Source of the DNA: [Clostridium] aminophilum
GTDB taxonomy: Bacteria; Bacillota; Clostridia; Lachnospirales; Lachnospiraceae
DNA length: 48,889 nucleotides
Assembly (NCBI RefSeq): GCF_900101295.1
Contig: NZ_FOIL01000022.1
Span: 1 to 48,889, forward strand
Reading direction: 5' to 3'
The translations under genes and the position numbers were made by a program. The notes beneath the pieces were generated by a model that was given only the letters and a program-made list of their open reading frames with translations, was not told the origin of the DNA and ran no database searches. This document shows positions 33,392 through 43,779 of the stretch, piece after piece. Position 1 is the first letter of the stretch, and each line of letters opens with the position of its first letter.

Positions 33392-34681
33392 ATGGGATTT
33401 GCACCTCTTTTTATTGTACTGCTCCTGTACTTTACCGGAATTCCGATTGCGTACGCACTGTTCGGCGCAACCATGGTTTATTTCGGTTTCATGAACACCG
33501 GCTCGCCGGCGTATCTCATTCTTCAGAAATTTATCACCAGCGCGCAGTCATTTTCCCTTCTGGCGATTCCGTTCTTCGTTATGGCCGGATCCATCATGAA
33601 CTACGCCGGTATTTCCAATAAACTGATGGCTTTTGCCGATGTGCTCACCGGACACATGCCGGGAGCGCTGGCGCAGGTCAATGTTCTTCTGTCCATGCTG
33701 ATGGGCGGCGTTTCCGGTTCTGCGAACGCCGACGCGGCGATGGAGGCGAAAATGCTCGTCCCGGAGATGGAGCGCCGCGGTTATGACAGAGGTTTTTCCG
33801 CTGCGATCACGGCGGCGTCCTCTGCCGTCACACCGGTCATCCCGCCGGGCATCAACCTGATCATCTATGCGCTGATCGCAAATGTATCCGTCGGCAAAAT
33901 GTTTATGGCCGGATATATTCCGGGCATCTTCATGGCGCTCTGCCTGATGGTGGTGGTTCACTTCATCTCCAAAAAGAGAGGATATATGCCGACAAGGGAT
34001 AAAATTGCTTCTCCGCTGGAGATGGGAAAACAGGCACTTGACTCTATCTGGGCGATCTTCTTCCCCATCGGCATCATCGGCGGCATGAGAATCGGTATCT
34101 TCACTCCGTCGGAGTGCGGCGCCATCGCCGTTCTCTACTGTATCGTGGTTGGCGCGTTCATCTACCGCGAGCTGAAGCCGGCGCACATCGCCCCGATTCT
34201 TCAGGAAACCGTTGAAGGTACTGCCGGCGTTGTTCTGATCATTGTCGCGGCCAATGTATTCGGCCAGTACATGACATGGCAGGGCATTCCGGGCATGATC
34301 TCCAAGGCCCTTCTCGGTGTAACCTCCAACAAGTACGCAATGCTCCTGATCATCAACGCCATTCTTCTGGTAGTCGGCATGTTCATGGAAGGCGGTGCGG
34401 CCATGATTATTCTGGCGCCGCTCCTGATTCCGGTTGTCCGCACCATGGGCGTCGATCTGGTTCATTTCGGTCTGATTATTATTGTCAATATTATGATCGG
34501 CGGTCTGACGCCGCCGTTCGGATCGATGATGTTTACGGTCTGCAGCATCATCGACTGTCCGATTCCGGATTTCGTCAAAGAAGCTCTGCCGTTTATCGCG
34601 GCACTGATCGTGGCGCTGCTGATTGTTACCTACTTCCCGCCGCTGACACTGCTGATTCCGAACCTTGTCTTCGGAGCGTAA
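33392..34681 (+). CDS. dctM: TRAP transporter large permease subunit, DctM family
   Basis: 429-residue transport subunit with about 12 membrane helices; it carries out Na+-coupled import of substrate delivered by DctP. Family signatures include GGVSGSANADAAMEAKMLVP, the PPGINLIIYALIANVSVGKMF loop, and GGLTPPFGSMMF near the C-terminus. AAAGGAGG at about 33377-33384 lies within the end of dctQ and fixes the ATG at 33392. A strong terminator follows. Confidence 0.93.
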   Translation: MGFAPLFIVLLLYFTGIPIAYALFGATMVYFGFMNTGSPAYLILQKFITSAQSFSLLAIPFFVMAGSIMNYAGISNKLMAFADVLTGHMPGALAQVNVLLSMLMGGVSGSANADAAMEAKMLVPEMERRGYDRGFSAAITAASSAVTPVIPPGINLIIYALIANVSVGKMFMAGYIPGIFMALCLMVVVHFISKKRGYMPTRDKIASPLEMGKQALDSIWAIFFPIGIIGGMRIGIFTPSECGAIAVLYCIVVGAFIYRELKPAHIAPILQETVEGTAGVVLIIVAANVFGQYMTWQGIPGMISKALLGVTSNKYAMLLIINAILLVVGMFMEGGAAMIILAPLLIPVVRTMGVDLVHFGLIIIVNIMIGGLTPPFGSMMFTVCSIIDCPIPDFVKEALPFIAALIVALLIVTYFPPLTLLIPNLVFGA

Positions 34682-34706
34682 GGCGGATACGGATATGAGA
34701 AAATGA

Positions 34707-34738
34707 GTCCGTTCCGCGGTTTCGCGGAGCGGACTTTT
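34707..34738 (+). terminator. Terminator after dctM
   Basis: GTCCG-T-TCCGCG (34707-34718) pairs with CGCGGA-G-CGGAC (34723-34734) around GTTT, then TTTT. Confidence 0.85.
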
Positions 34739-34753
34739 GCGCAGAGCACTTAG

Positions 34754-36379
<1,626 letters not shown>

Positions 36380-36559
36380 GAGATCCGGAAAAACGGCGGA
36401 AGCGGCTGCTCATCCGGAAAGGGCAGCCGCATGACGACTGAATGATATAATTGTGTAATAAAAAATGGATTTATAATCAATGTGCTGTCGCATCCGTTGC
36501 TCCATCAACCGGTGCGCGGCACATTTTCGGATTTCAGAAAAAGGATCTGCGGCATTATA

Positions 36560-36622
36560 AAAAGGGACAGTCATACCAAAAGGGACAGCCACACCAACTT
36601 GTGTCGGTGCGGCTGTCCCTTT
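36560..36622. repeat. Palindromic AAAGGGACAGCC element, also terminator of hpf
   Basis: AAAGGGACAGCC-A-CACC (36579-36595) pairs with GGTG-C-GGCTGTCCCTTT (36606-36622). Just before it, a second half-copy AAAAAGGGACAGTCATACC (36560-36578) repeats the left arm directly. The minus strand ends in CCCTTTT, so it can terminate hpf. The half-repeat plus palindrome layout resembles REP-type elements. The 290-base gap between glpK and hpf holds no gene. Confidence 0.65.
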
Positions 36623-36669
36623 CCGCTTGCGCGGTCATATGATTATGATGGATTTGCAATCTGGATGTC

Positions 36670-37200
36670 TTATGCGAGCTCCGGCTCGATGAGTCCGTAG
36701 GAGCCGTTCTTTCTCTTATATACGACATTTACCTCATCTGTGTCCGCATTCAGGAATACGAAGAAGTTGTGTCCGAGGAGTTCCATCTGTACACATGCCT
36801 CCTCCGGGTCCATGGGCTTGATCGCGAATTTCTTCATCTTCTCGATGTGAACCTCTTCCTCGCCGGTCTCCTCTTCATTGATGTACAGGTCGGAGAAGGA
36901 AACTGCGGACTGCTTCTTATCGACGATCTTCGATTTATATCTCTTGAGCTGGCGCTCAATGATCTCTTCTACAAGATCGATGGAAACATACATATCATCG
37001 CTGACCTGCTCGGCACGGATGATGGTTCCCTTAACCGGGATGGTAACCTCGATCTTCTGGCGATCTTTCTCAACACTTAAGGTAACGACTGCCTCAGTGT
37101 CTTCGTTGAAATACTTTTCGAGCTTGCCGATCTTTTTGATTACATCAGCTCTGAGTCCAGGTGTGACATTGATGTTTTTTCCGGTGATGGTATAACGCAT
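36670..37200 (-). CDS. hpf: Ribosome hibernation promoting factor, long form
   Basis: 176-residue long HPF, which dimerises 70S ribosomes in stationary phase. The N-terminal S30AE domain (YTITGKNINVTPGLR onward) covers about residues 1-100; the C-terminal dimerisation domain (KFAIKPMDPEEACVQMELLGHNFFVFLNADTDEVNVVYKRKNGSYGLIEP) is complete, here cited only by its start KFAIKPMDPEEA. Two ATGs lie six bases apart; the second (37200) has AAGGAG at the ideal eight-base distance, the first only two bases. It stands alone, divergent from secA, with its own promoter and a 19-base palindrome in its leader. Confidence 0.94.
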   Translation of the reverse strand: MRYTITGKNINVTPGLRADVIKKIGKLEKYFNEDTEAVVTLSVEKDRQKIEVTIPVKGTIIRAEQVSDDMYVSIDLVEEIIERQLKRYKSKIVDKKQSAVSFSDLYINEEETGEEEVHIEKMKKFAIKPMDPEEACVQMELLGHNFFVFLNADTDEVNVVYKRKNGSYGLIEPELA

Positions 37201-37220
37201 AGACATCGCTCCTTTACTTT

Positions 37221-37239
37221 ATGATGTGATTCACATCAT
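37221..37239. promoter_or_regulatory. 19-base palindrome upstream of hpf
   Basis: ATGATGTGATTCACATCAT is a perfect palindrome with one central base, lying just 5' of the hpf Shine-Dalgarno and about 70 bases downstream of the expected start site. It could be a repressor operator or an RNA hairpin covering the ribosome-binding site. No regulator is identified. Confidence 0.55.
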
Positions 37240-37302
37240 TTAATCATCTTTAACGAGGACGGATCGGGAATCCCTTCCGGTTCCGCTTCGTTTGGTATCT
37301 GT

Positions 37303-37331
37303 AGTTTATCACATTTATAGAAAAAAGACAA
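37303..37331 (-). promoter_or_regulatory. Promoter for hpf
   Basis: On the minus strand, TTGTCT (37326-37331) and TAAACT (37303-37308) are spaced 17 bases in AT-rich DNA. Confidence 0.6.
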
Positions 37332-37575
37332 TAGAAAATGTAAATTGTCAAAAAACTTAATATTATTGAACAAACTCGACTGTCGTTACCGCGGAAACAC
37401 TGTAAAAATAAGGATTTGCGGCACTTTTTTCTTTCACGGTGCAAGGTAAAAAAGATGGGATTTGTCAAGGGGAGATCACGTTTATAAGCACAATAAACGG
37501 AAGTTTATGAGAAATTCACAAAATTTTTAGAAATGAGTATTCCCTCCACAAAAGGGGGGCGGTGCGTAACAAAAG

Positions 37576-37690
37576 TGTGGATAAAGTGGATAACTTTGTG
37601 CATAAGTCAAAAATGTTGTAAATACGCGATTTGGGGAAAAGGATGGTTATCCACCGAAAATGCGTTCTATACTGTGGATAAAGTGGATAA
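37576..37690. promoter_or_regulatory. Cluster of six DnaA-box-like sites
   Basis: Two perfect boxes TGTGGATAA (reverse of TTATCCACA) lie at 37576-37584 and 37673-37681. One-mismatch boxes lie at 37585-37593 (AGTGGATAA), 37597-37605 (TGTGCATAA), 37647-37655 (TTATCCACC, other orientation) and 37682-37690 (AGTGGATAA). The 20-base unit TGTGGATAAAGTGGATAACT occurs twice. Such density is typical of DnaA-binding regions. The local gene orientation does not favour a chromosome origin here. Confidence 0.65.
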
Positions 37691-37840
37691 CTCTGAAACG
37701 CATCGTGGATTTTGTACATTTTGCAGAAAATGATGCCGGAGAAAAAAAACTCTTGACGAAATGGCGGTGGTTGCGTTACCCGCGCGCGTCCGCAACGGTA
37801 CCGGAAAAGACCGCATATATGTAAACTTTTTATGAATCCA

Positions 37841-37869
37841 TTGATTACCGCGGCTTCGAGTGCTAAAAT
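37841..37869 (+). promoter_or_regulatory. Promoter for secA
   Basis: TTGATT (37841-37846) and TAAAAT (37864-37869) are spaced 17 bases. Transcription would begin near 37876, so both leader elements lie in the secA transcript. Confidence 0.6.
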
Positions 37870-37933
37870 TACTAAGATTGTGTAACTGTCACTATATTGG
37901 AAACGTGTGCGTTTCTGTGGATTGAAAGAATAC

Positions 37934-38009
37934 GTTTGAAGGGAGATGTTCAGACCCTGACCGGCGGTTCCATGAGACAGGGAGACCTGCCTGTAGAATC
38001 AGCGGGATA
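37934..38009 (+). ncRNA. Conserved structured leader, upstream tandem copy C1 (secA)
   Basis: Hairpin 1 is GTTTGAA (37934-37940), loop GGGAGATG, then TTCAGAC (37949-37955), with the same 7-bp stem and eight-base loop as copy B. The linker CCTGACCGGCGG is one base longer. Hairpin 2 is closed by GGTTC (37966-37970) and GAATC (37996-38000), with a CAGG(GAGA)CCTG inner arm. No ribosome-binding site or start codon follows; instead a second copy begins at 38012. Confidence 0.55.
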
Positions 38010-38011
38010 AG

Positions 38012-38091
38012 GTTTGAAGGCAGACTTTTAAACTATACTTGCGGCTCTGATACGAGCCCGGATAAATCTGGCTCGGGCCAGAGCCTGGAGG
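38012..38091 (+). ncRNA. Conserved structured leader, copy C2 (secA)
   Basis: Hairpin 1 is GTTTGAA (38012-38018), loop GGCAGACT, then TTTAAAC (38027-38033). The linker is TATACTTGCGG. Hairpin 2 is GGCTCTG (38043-38049) with CAGAGCC (38079-38085) and inner arm GAGCC/GGCTC. GGAGG (38087-38091) follows one base later, nine bases before the secA ATG. It aligns without gaps to copies A and B from hairpin 1 to GGAGG, with paired changes in both stems. Confidence 0.72.
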
Positions 38092-38099
38092 TTAAAAAT

Positions 38100-40766
38100 A
38101 TGAATCTGGTAGAAAAACTGTTTGGAACACACAGCGAGCGCGAGCTGAAGCTGATCCAGCCGGTCATCCGGCAGATCCTTGATCTGCAGCCGACCATGCA
38201 GGCGATGTCCGACGAAGAACTGAAGGCGCAGACTCCGAAGTTTAAGGAGAGACTGGCGCAGGGCGAGACATTGGATGATATTCTTCCGGAAGCATTTGCC
38301 ACGGTCAGAGAAGCCGCAAAGCGTTCGGTCGGAATGGAACATTTCCCGGTACAGCTGATCGGTGGTATGGTTCTTCATCAGGGCCGTATCGCGGAGATGA
38401 GAACCGGTGAAGGTAAGACTCTGGTATCCACCTGTCCGGCGTACCTGAATGCGCTGGAAGGAAAGGGCGTCTTCATCGTAACGGTCAACGATTACCTGGC
38501 GAAGCGTGACGCGGAGTGGATGGGACAGATCCATCAGTGGCTGGGCCTGACCGTCGGCGTCGTTCTGAATGAGATGAAGCCGGAGGAGAGACGGGCGGCT
38601 TATAACTGCGACATTACGTATGTAACAAACAATGAGCTTGGATTTGACTATCTGAGAGACAATATGGCGATCTACAAGGAGCAGCTTGTTCTGAGAGATC
38701 TCCATTACTGCATCATCGATGAGGTCGATTCGGTTCTGATCGATGAGGCGAGAACCCCGCTTATCATTTCCGGACAGAGCGGAAAGTCCACCAAGCTCTA
38801 TGAGGTATGCGACGCATTTGCCCGCACCCTTCAGAGAGGTGAGGAATCTGCGGAGTTCTCCAAGATGGCGGCCATCATGGGTGAGGAGATTACCGAGACC
38901 GGTGACTTCATCATCAATGAAAAGGACAAGGTTGCAAACCTGACCGAACAGGGTGTGCACAAGGTGGAGCAGTATTTCCATATCAATAACCTTGCCGATC
39001 CGGAAAATCTTGAGATCGAGCACAACATGATTCTGGCGCTGCGCGCAAACTACCTCATGGAGCGCGACAAGGATTACGTGGTAAAAGACGACGAGATCCT
39101 GATTGTCGACGAGTTCACCGGTCGTATCATGCCGGGACGCCGCTACAGCGACGGCCTCCATCAGGCGATCGAGGCGAAAGAGCATGTAAAGGTTCGTCGT
39201 GAGTCCAAGACACTGGCAACCATCACCTTCCAGAACTTCTTCAACAAGTTCGACAAGAAGGGCGGTATGACCGGTACGGCGCAGACCGAGGAAAAAGAGT
39301 TCCGGAACATTTACGGCATGGACGTTATCCAGATTCCGACCAACCGTCCGGTACAGCGTATCGACCACGAGGATGCGGTATACAAGTCCAAGAAAGAAAA
39401 ATTTGAGGCGGTTGTCGACGATGTTGTCCGCACCCACGAGACTGGTCAGCCGGTTCTGGTCGGCACCATCACCATCGAGACATCCGAGCTTCTCTCCAGA
39501 ATGCTGAAGAAGAGAGGCATTGCCCATAAAGTTCTGAATGCGAAGTATCATGAGCTGGAGGCGCAGATCGTCGCCGATGCCGGAATCCATGGCGCGGTTA
39601 CCATCGCGACCAACATGGCCGGCCGAGGAACCGATATCAAGCTGGACGACGAGTCGCTGAAGCTCGGCGGTCTGAAGATCATCGGTACCGAGAGACATGA
39701 GTCCAGACGTATCGATAACCAGCTCCGCGGACGTGCGGGACGTCAGGGCGACCCGGGTGAGTCCATTTTCTACCTCTCCCTGGAAGATGACCTGATGAGA
39801 CTGTTCGGCTCCGAGAAGCTGATGAGCATGTTCACCGCCATGGGCGTGCCGGAAGGCGAGCAGATCCAGCACAAGATGCTGTCCAAGGCCATCGAGAACG
39901 CACAGAAGAAGATCGAGACCAACAACTACGGAATCCGTGAGAACCTCCTCAAGTACGATGAGGTTATGAATGAGCAGCGTGAAGCGATCTATGCGGAGCG
40001 CCGCAAGGTTCTGAACGGCGACAACATGCGCGACGTTGTCATGAGCATGATCAACGGCGTGGTGGAAAATGCGGTCGACATGTCCATTTCCGACGAGCAG
40101 GGCCCGGAGGACTGGAATCTCACCGAGCTGTCCACCCTGCTGTTGCCGATCATTCCGCTTCCGCCGATCCGTCTCACAGAGGATCAGCAGAATATGACCC
40201 GCGAAGAGCTCAAGCACATGCTCAAAGAGCAGGCAACCCGCCTTTACGAGGAGAAGGAGACCGAGTTCAATCCGGTCGACCGTCTGCGCGAGGTGGAGAG
40301 AGTCGTTCTGCTGAAGGTCATCGACGCAAAGTGGATGGACCACATCGACGACATGGATCAGCTGCGGGAAGGTATCGGCCTTCAGGCATACGGACAGAGA
40401 GACCCGCTTGTTGAATACAAGATGGCCGGCTATGATATGTTTGACAACATGATGGCAGCGGTTCGAGAGGACACTGTCCGTGTTTTGATGCACATCCGTG
40501 TAGAACAGAAAGTAGAGAGAGAACAGGCTGCGAAGATCACCGGAACCAACCGTGACGGTGAGACGATGCACACACCGGTCAAGAGAAAAGCGAGAAAGAT
40601 CTATCCGAACGACCTGTGCCCGTGCGGCAGCGGCAAGAAGTTTAAACAGTGCCACGGAAAAGCGATTTTTGAGAGCATCGCAAGAGGCGAGAAACCGTCG
40701 CCGGAGGCACTGCAGAACGCAGCGATGGCTGCGTCTCAGGAGAAAGGAGGCAGCGCGAATGCTTGA
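38100..40766 (+). CDS. secA: Protein translocase ATPase SecA
   Basis: Motor ATPase of the Sec export pathway, working at the SecYEG channel. It has 888 residues. Walker A is in RTGEGKT (about 101-107), [13 protein letters not shown] is at about 208-220, [11 protein letters not shown] marks the second half of the motor, and [11 protein letters not shown] and the [11 protein letters not shown] arginine-finger motif follow. The C-terminus carries the zinc-binding SEC-C motif [14 protein letters not shown] (about 840-853). The stop codon overlaps prfB by eight bases. Its transcript begins with two tandem structured leaders. Confidence 0.97.
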   Translation: MNLVEKLFGTHSERELKLIQPVIRQILDLQPTMQAMSDEELKAQTPKFKERLAQGETLDDILPEAFATVREAAKRSVGMEHFPVQLIGGMVLHQGRIAEMRTGEGKTLVSTCPAYLNALEGKGVFIVTVNDYLAKRDAEWMGQIHQWLGLTVGVVLNEMKPEERRAAYNCDITYVTNNELGFDYLRDNMAIYKEQLVLRDLHYCIIDEVDSVLIDEARTPLIISGQSGKSTKLYEVCDAFARTLQRGEESAEFSKMAAIMGEEITETGDFIINEKDKVANLTEQGVHKVEQYFHINNLADPENLEIEHNMILALRANYLMERDKDYVVKDDEILIVDEFTGRIMPGRRYSDGLHQAIEAKEHVKVRRESKTLATITFQNFFNKFDKKGGMTGTAQTEEKEFRNIYGMDVIQIPTNRPVQRIDHEDAVYKSKKEKFEAVVDDVVRTHETGQPVLVGTITIETSELLSRMLKKRGIAHKVLNAKYHELEAQIVADAGIHGAVTIATNMAGRGTDIKLDDESLKLGGLKIIGTERHESRRIDNQLRGRAGRQGDPGESIFYLSLEDDLMRLFGSEKLMSMFTAMGVPEGEQIQHKMLSKAIENAQKKIETNNYGIRENLLKYDEVMNEQREAIYAERRKVLNGDNMRDVVMSMINGVVENAVDMSISDEQGPEDWNLTELSTLLLPIIPLPPIRLTEDQQNMTREELKHMLKEQATRLYEEKETEFNPVDRLREVERVVLLKVIDAKWMDHIDDMDQLREGIGLQAYGQRDPLVEYKMAGYDMFDNMMAAVREDTVRVLMHIRVEQKVEREQAAKITGTNRDGETMHTPVKRKARKIYPNDLCPCGSGKKFKQCHGKAIFESIARGEKPSPEALQNAAMAASQEKGGSANA

Positions 40767-41871
40767 TCCCGTTGTACTGGATGGATTTAAGTCTACCCTC
40801 GGATCATACGACAGCACGCTTGCAGAGGTAAAAGATTCCCTGAATCTGGATGTTAAGAAGAAGAGAATCGCGGAGCTTGACAAAATGATGGAGGAGCCGG
40901 GGTTCTGGGATGATCCGGAGAAATCTGCGAAATATGTTCGCGAGAACAAGAGCCTGAAAGACTCCGTTGATACATATGCTAAGCTGGAGCAGCAGCACGA
41001 GGACATTGAGCTGATGATCGACATGGGCGCGGAGGAAGATGATCCGTCCCTTCTGGATGAGATCAGTGAGATGCTCGATGATTATACATCGACCATCGAA
41101 TCTGTCCGTCTGTCCACACTGCTCACCGGCGAGTACGATCATGAGAATGCGATCGTGAAGCTGAATGCCGGTGCCGGCGGCACGGAGGCGATGGACTGGT
41201 GTTCCATGCTGTTCCGTATGTATCAGAGATGGGCGGAAAAACGCGGTTTCTCCGTCGACATTCTGGATTCTCTGGACGGCGATGAGGCGGGTCTTAAGTC
41301 TGTCACCATGCAGATCAACGGTGAAAATGCCTATGGCTTCATGAAGTCCGAGAAAGGCGTACACCGTCTCGTCCGCATTTCCCCGTTCAACGCAAATGCG
41401 AAGAGACAGACGTCCTTCGTATCCTGTGATGTCATGCCTGACATCGAGGAGGATATCGACATCGAGGTTCGCCCGGAGGATATCCGTATCGACACCTATC
41501 GTTCATCCGGTGCCGGCGGTCAGCATATCAACAAGACATCGTCCGCCATCCGAATCACGCATTATCCGACCGGTATCGTTGTTACCTGTCAGAATGAGCG
41601 TTCCCAGTTCCAGAACAAGGACAAGGCGATGCAGATGCTGAAGGCAAAGCTCCTGATGCTGAAACAGCAGGAAAATGAAGACAAGCTTTCCGATATTCGC
41701 GGCGAAGTAACGGACATCAACTTCGGAAGCCAGATCCGCTCTTACGTTATGCAGCCGTATCAGATGGTTAAGGATCTCCGCACCAATGCCGAGACCGGAA
41801 ACATTTCGGCCGTGCTGGACGGGGATCTGGATCTGTTCATCAGCGAATATCTGAAGTGGATCAATCGATAA
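40759..41871 (+). CDS. prfB: Peptide chain release factor 2 (no programmed frameshift)
   Basis: RF2 recognises UAA and UGA. The 370-residue protein has the SPF recognition tripeptide (in [18 protein letters not shown]) and the catalytic GGQ (about 253-255, in [16 protein letters not shown]). Most bacteria encode RF2 with an in-frame UGA near codon 25 that is bypassed by +1 frameshifting; here that place reads continuously ([11 protein letters not shown]), so feedback control through the UGA is absent. The ATG lies within the end of secA, with AAAGGAGG at 40744-40750, giving translational coupling. Confidence 0.95.
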   Translation: MLDPVVLDGFKSTLGSYDSTLAEVKDSLNLDVKKKRIAELDKMMEEPGFWDDPEKSAKYVRENKSLKDSVDTYAKLEQQHEDIELMIDMGAEEDDPSLLDEISEMLDDYTSTIESVRLSTLLTGEYDHENAIVKLNAGAGGTEAMDWCSMLFRMYQRWAEKRGFSVDILDSLDGDEAGLKSVTMQINGENAYGFMKSEKGVHRLVRISPFNANAKRQTSFVSCDVMPDIEEDIDIEVRPEDIRIDTYRSSGAGGQHINKTSSAIRITHYPTGIVVTCQNERSQFQNKDKAMQMLKAKLLMLKQQENEDKLSDIRGEVTDINFGSQIRSYVMQPYQMVKDLRTNAETGNISAVLDGDLDLFISEYLKWINR

Positions 41872-41944
41872 TGAGATAATATGCGGGAGAGCTGTGGTTT
41901 CTGCGGAACCATGGCGGAACGCATATCAGTGGTATTTTATAAGT

Positions 41945-41980
41945 GACAAGTCCCGGGCGATGGCGCGCGGGATTTTGTCG
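41945..41980 (+). terminator. Probable terminator after prfB
   Basis: GACAA and TCCCG pair with CGGGA and TTGTC around a GC-rich loop; the T-rich segment lies within the right arm. The T-run is imperfect, so efficiency is uncertain. Confidence 0.5.
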
Positions 41981-41982
41981 TA

Positions 41983-42017
41983 TTTACATCAGTCCGAAAA
42001 AGAGCGGCTGATGTAAA
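41983..42017 (+). promoter_or_regulatory. Perfect 10-bp hairpin in the hom leader
   Basis: TTTACATCAG (41983-41992) pairs with CTGATGTAAA (42008-42017). It lies directly before the Shine-Dalgarno AAGGAGG of hom and has no T-run after it. It may be an RNA control element or an operator. Confidence 0.5.
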
Positions 42018-42048
42018 CTGAACTTAGTCGAAAAAAGGAGGATATCCC

Positions 42049-43263
42049 ATGATTCAGGCGGCAGTAATGGGCTTTGGCACGATCGGATCCGGTGTGGCGG
42101 AAGTACTTGACATCAACAGAGACGGCATTATTCAGGCGACCGGTCAGGAGATCGGTGTGAAATATATCCTGGATCTTCGGGAATTTCCGGACAGCCCCTA
42201 CGGTGACAGGATCATCCATGATATTGAAGTGATCCTCAAAGATCCGGAGGTTCAGATCGTCGTCGAGACAATGGGCGGCGTTCATCCGGCGTTCGACTTT
42301 ACCAAACGCTGTCTGGAGGCCGGAAAACATGTTGTCTCCTCCAACAAGGCAGTGGTGGATGCGAAGGGCACCGAACTGCTGGCCATTGCCCGCGAGCACC
42401 ACGTGAACTATCTCTTTGAGGCGGCTGTCGGCGGCGGAATTCCGCTGATCCGACCGCTCACCACATCGCTGAAGGGGGAGACGATTCAGGAAATCAGCGG
42501 CATCCTGAACGGAACGACCAACTATATTCTGACGAAAATGAGCCGCGAGGGCCAGAGTTTTGCCCGGGCGCTTCTGACGGCGCAGGAACTCGGCTATGCC
42601 GAAAAGAATCCGGAGGCAGACGTGGAAGGCCATGATACCGGCCGGAAAATTGCCATTCTGACGGCTCTTGCAACAGGACAGGAAGTAAAGTTCGAAGACC
42701 TTCACGTGGAAGGAATCACCCATATCACCGCGGAGGACTTCCTCTATGCGAAAAAACTCGGCTTTTCGGTGAAACTTGTGGGCACCAGCCATATTGAAAA
42801 AGGAAAGGCCTGCGTGTATGTCTGCCCGGTGATGGTAGATGCCGACAACCCGCTGTACGGGGTAAATGATGTCTACAACGGTGTTGTGGTGGACGGAAAG
42901 ACCGTGGGAAAAATCATGTTCTACGGTTCCGGCGCCGGAAAACTTCCGACGGCCAATGCGGTTGTCAGCGATCTTGTGGACATCGCAGGCCATTTGACGG
43001 AAAATGCGGCCTTCGGATGGAAGGAAGGAAAATTCCCGCTGAAGAGTTTCGAGACGGAAAAATTCCGTTATTATATCCGCATCTCGGGGGATCCGACCGA
43101 AGACATCGACGGCGTGAGAGCAGCCTTCGGTTCGGTGAAAGTGATCGAGGTTCCGGAACTTACCGGCGAATTTGCGGTTCTGACCGGCGAGATGGAAGAA
43201 GAGCGGTTTCAGAGAGTGTCCCCGGCGGTACGCGGCCTGATCTCATCGATCCGCGTGCGCTGA
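42049..43263 (+). CDS. hom: Homoserine dehydrogenase
   Basis: NAD(P)H-dependent reduction of aspartate semialdehyde to homoserine, on the route to threonine and methionine. The 404-residue monofunctional enzyme has an N-terminal Rossmann motif MGFGTIGSG (about 6-14), the substrate region GILNGTTNYIL, and a C-terminal ACT domain (YYIRISGDPTEDIDGV onward), which commonly gives threonine feedback inhibition. AAGGAGG lies just before the ATG. No thrB, thrC or asd is adjacent. Confidence 0.94.
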   Translation: MIQAAVMGFGTIGSGVAEVLDINRDGIIQATGQEIGVKYILDLREFPDSPYGDRIIHDIEVILKDPEVQIVVETMGGVHPAFDFTKRCLEAGKHVVSSNKAVVDAKGTELLAIAREHHVNYLFEAAVGGGIPLIRPLTTSLKGETIQEISGILNGTTNYILTKMSREGQSFARALLTAQELGYAEKNPEADVEGHDTGRKIAILTALATGQEVKFEDLHVEGITHITAEDFLYAKKLGFSVKLVGTSHIEKGKACVYVCPVMVDADNPLYGVNDVYNGVVVDGKTVGKIMFYGSGAGKLPTANAVVSDLVDIAGHLTENAAFGWKEGKFPLKSFETEKFRYYIRISGDPTEDIDGVRAAFGSVKVIEVPELTGEFAVLTGEMEEERFQRVSPAVRGLISSIRVR

Positions 43264-43341
43264 GAAACTCCAAAAACGATACGGAGGATCGGATACGCGG
43301 GCAGAACATTCTGCCTCATGTCTGAACCGGGAGAATATAAT

Positions 43342-43773
43342 ATGAAAATAATAGAAACAAACAGCCCGGAAGAGACCTACGAGCTCGGAAAAAAACTGGG
43401 AGAAGAGGCTCATGCCGGAGATGTATGGACGCTGGACGGAGATCTCGGTGTTGGAAAGACTGTTTTCACGCAGGGATTTGCGGCCGGGATCGGTGTCACC
43501 GAGCCGGTCAGCAGCCCGACCTTCACCATTGTCCAGGAATACCACGACGGTCGGATCCCGCTCTACCATTTTGATGTGTATCGCATCGAGGATCCGGATG
43601 AGATGGAGGAAATCGGATATGACGATTACTTCTTTGGAGATGGTGTCTGCCTGATCGAATGGGCGGATCAGGTCCGGGAGATTCTGCCGGATCATCTTCA
43701 CCGCGTGACCATAGAAAAAAATCTGGAAAAAGGGTTTGACTACCGGAAAATTACGATAAGTGAGGAAGAATAA
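43342..43773 (+). CDS. tsaE: tRNA threonylcarbamoyladenosine biosynthesis ATPase TsaE
   Basis: ATPase subunit of the t6A tRNA-modification complex TsaBDE. It has 143 residues, with P-loop [10 protein letters not shown] (about 33-42) and the family strand [12 protein letters not shown]. The ATG at 43342 has GGGAG upstream; an in-frame ATG 24 bases earlier is less well placed. tsaB follows after six bases, and tsaD lies 2.4 kb downstream in the same group. Confidence 0.94.
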   Translation: MKIIETNSPEETYELGKKLGEEAHAGDVWTLDGDLGVGKTVFTQGFAAGIGVTEPVSSPTFTIVQEYHDGRIPLYHFDVYRIEDPDEMEEIGYDDYFFGDGVCLIEWADQVREILPDHLHRVTIEKNLEKGFDYRKITISEEE

Positions 43774-43779
43774 AGCAGT

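Larger units (their letters stand above)
37207..38099. other. Divergent intergenic region hpf/secA (893 bases)
   Basis: No convincing gene is present; a 66-codon frame at 37533-37733 is made of the DnaA-box repeats and lacks a ribosome-binding site. The region holds, in order, the hpf promoter and palindrome, an AT-rich stretch (about 37315-37375 and 37475-37535), a cluster of six DnaA-box-like sites (37576-37690), the secA promoter, and two tandem structured leader elements. Confidence 0.7.

Noticed and set aside
37320-37700. The DnaA-box cluster with flanking AT-rich DNA as the chromosomal origin
   Set aside because: No dnaA, dnaN or rpmH nearby, and genes left of the cluster run mostly toward it on the plus strand, opposite to the usual bias around an origin. 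It is kept as a DnaA-binding region only.
38028-41024. A 998-codon open frame on the minus strand
   Set aside because: It mirrors secA and the start of prfB; codon content is that of an antisense shadow.
41983-42017. hom leader hairpin as a T-box or known amino-acid riboswitch
   Set aside because: The leader is too short, has no T-box sequence and no specifier loop; only one simple stem is present.
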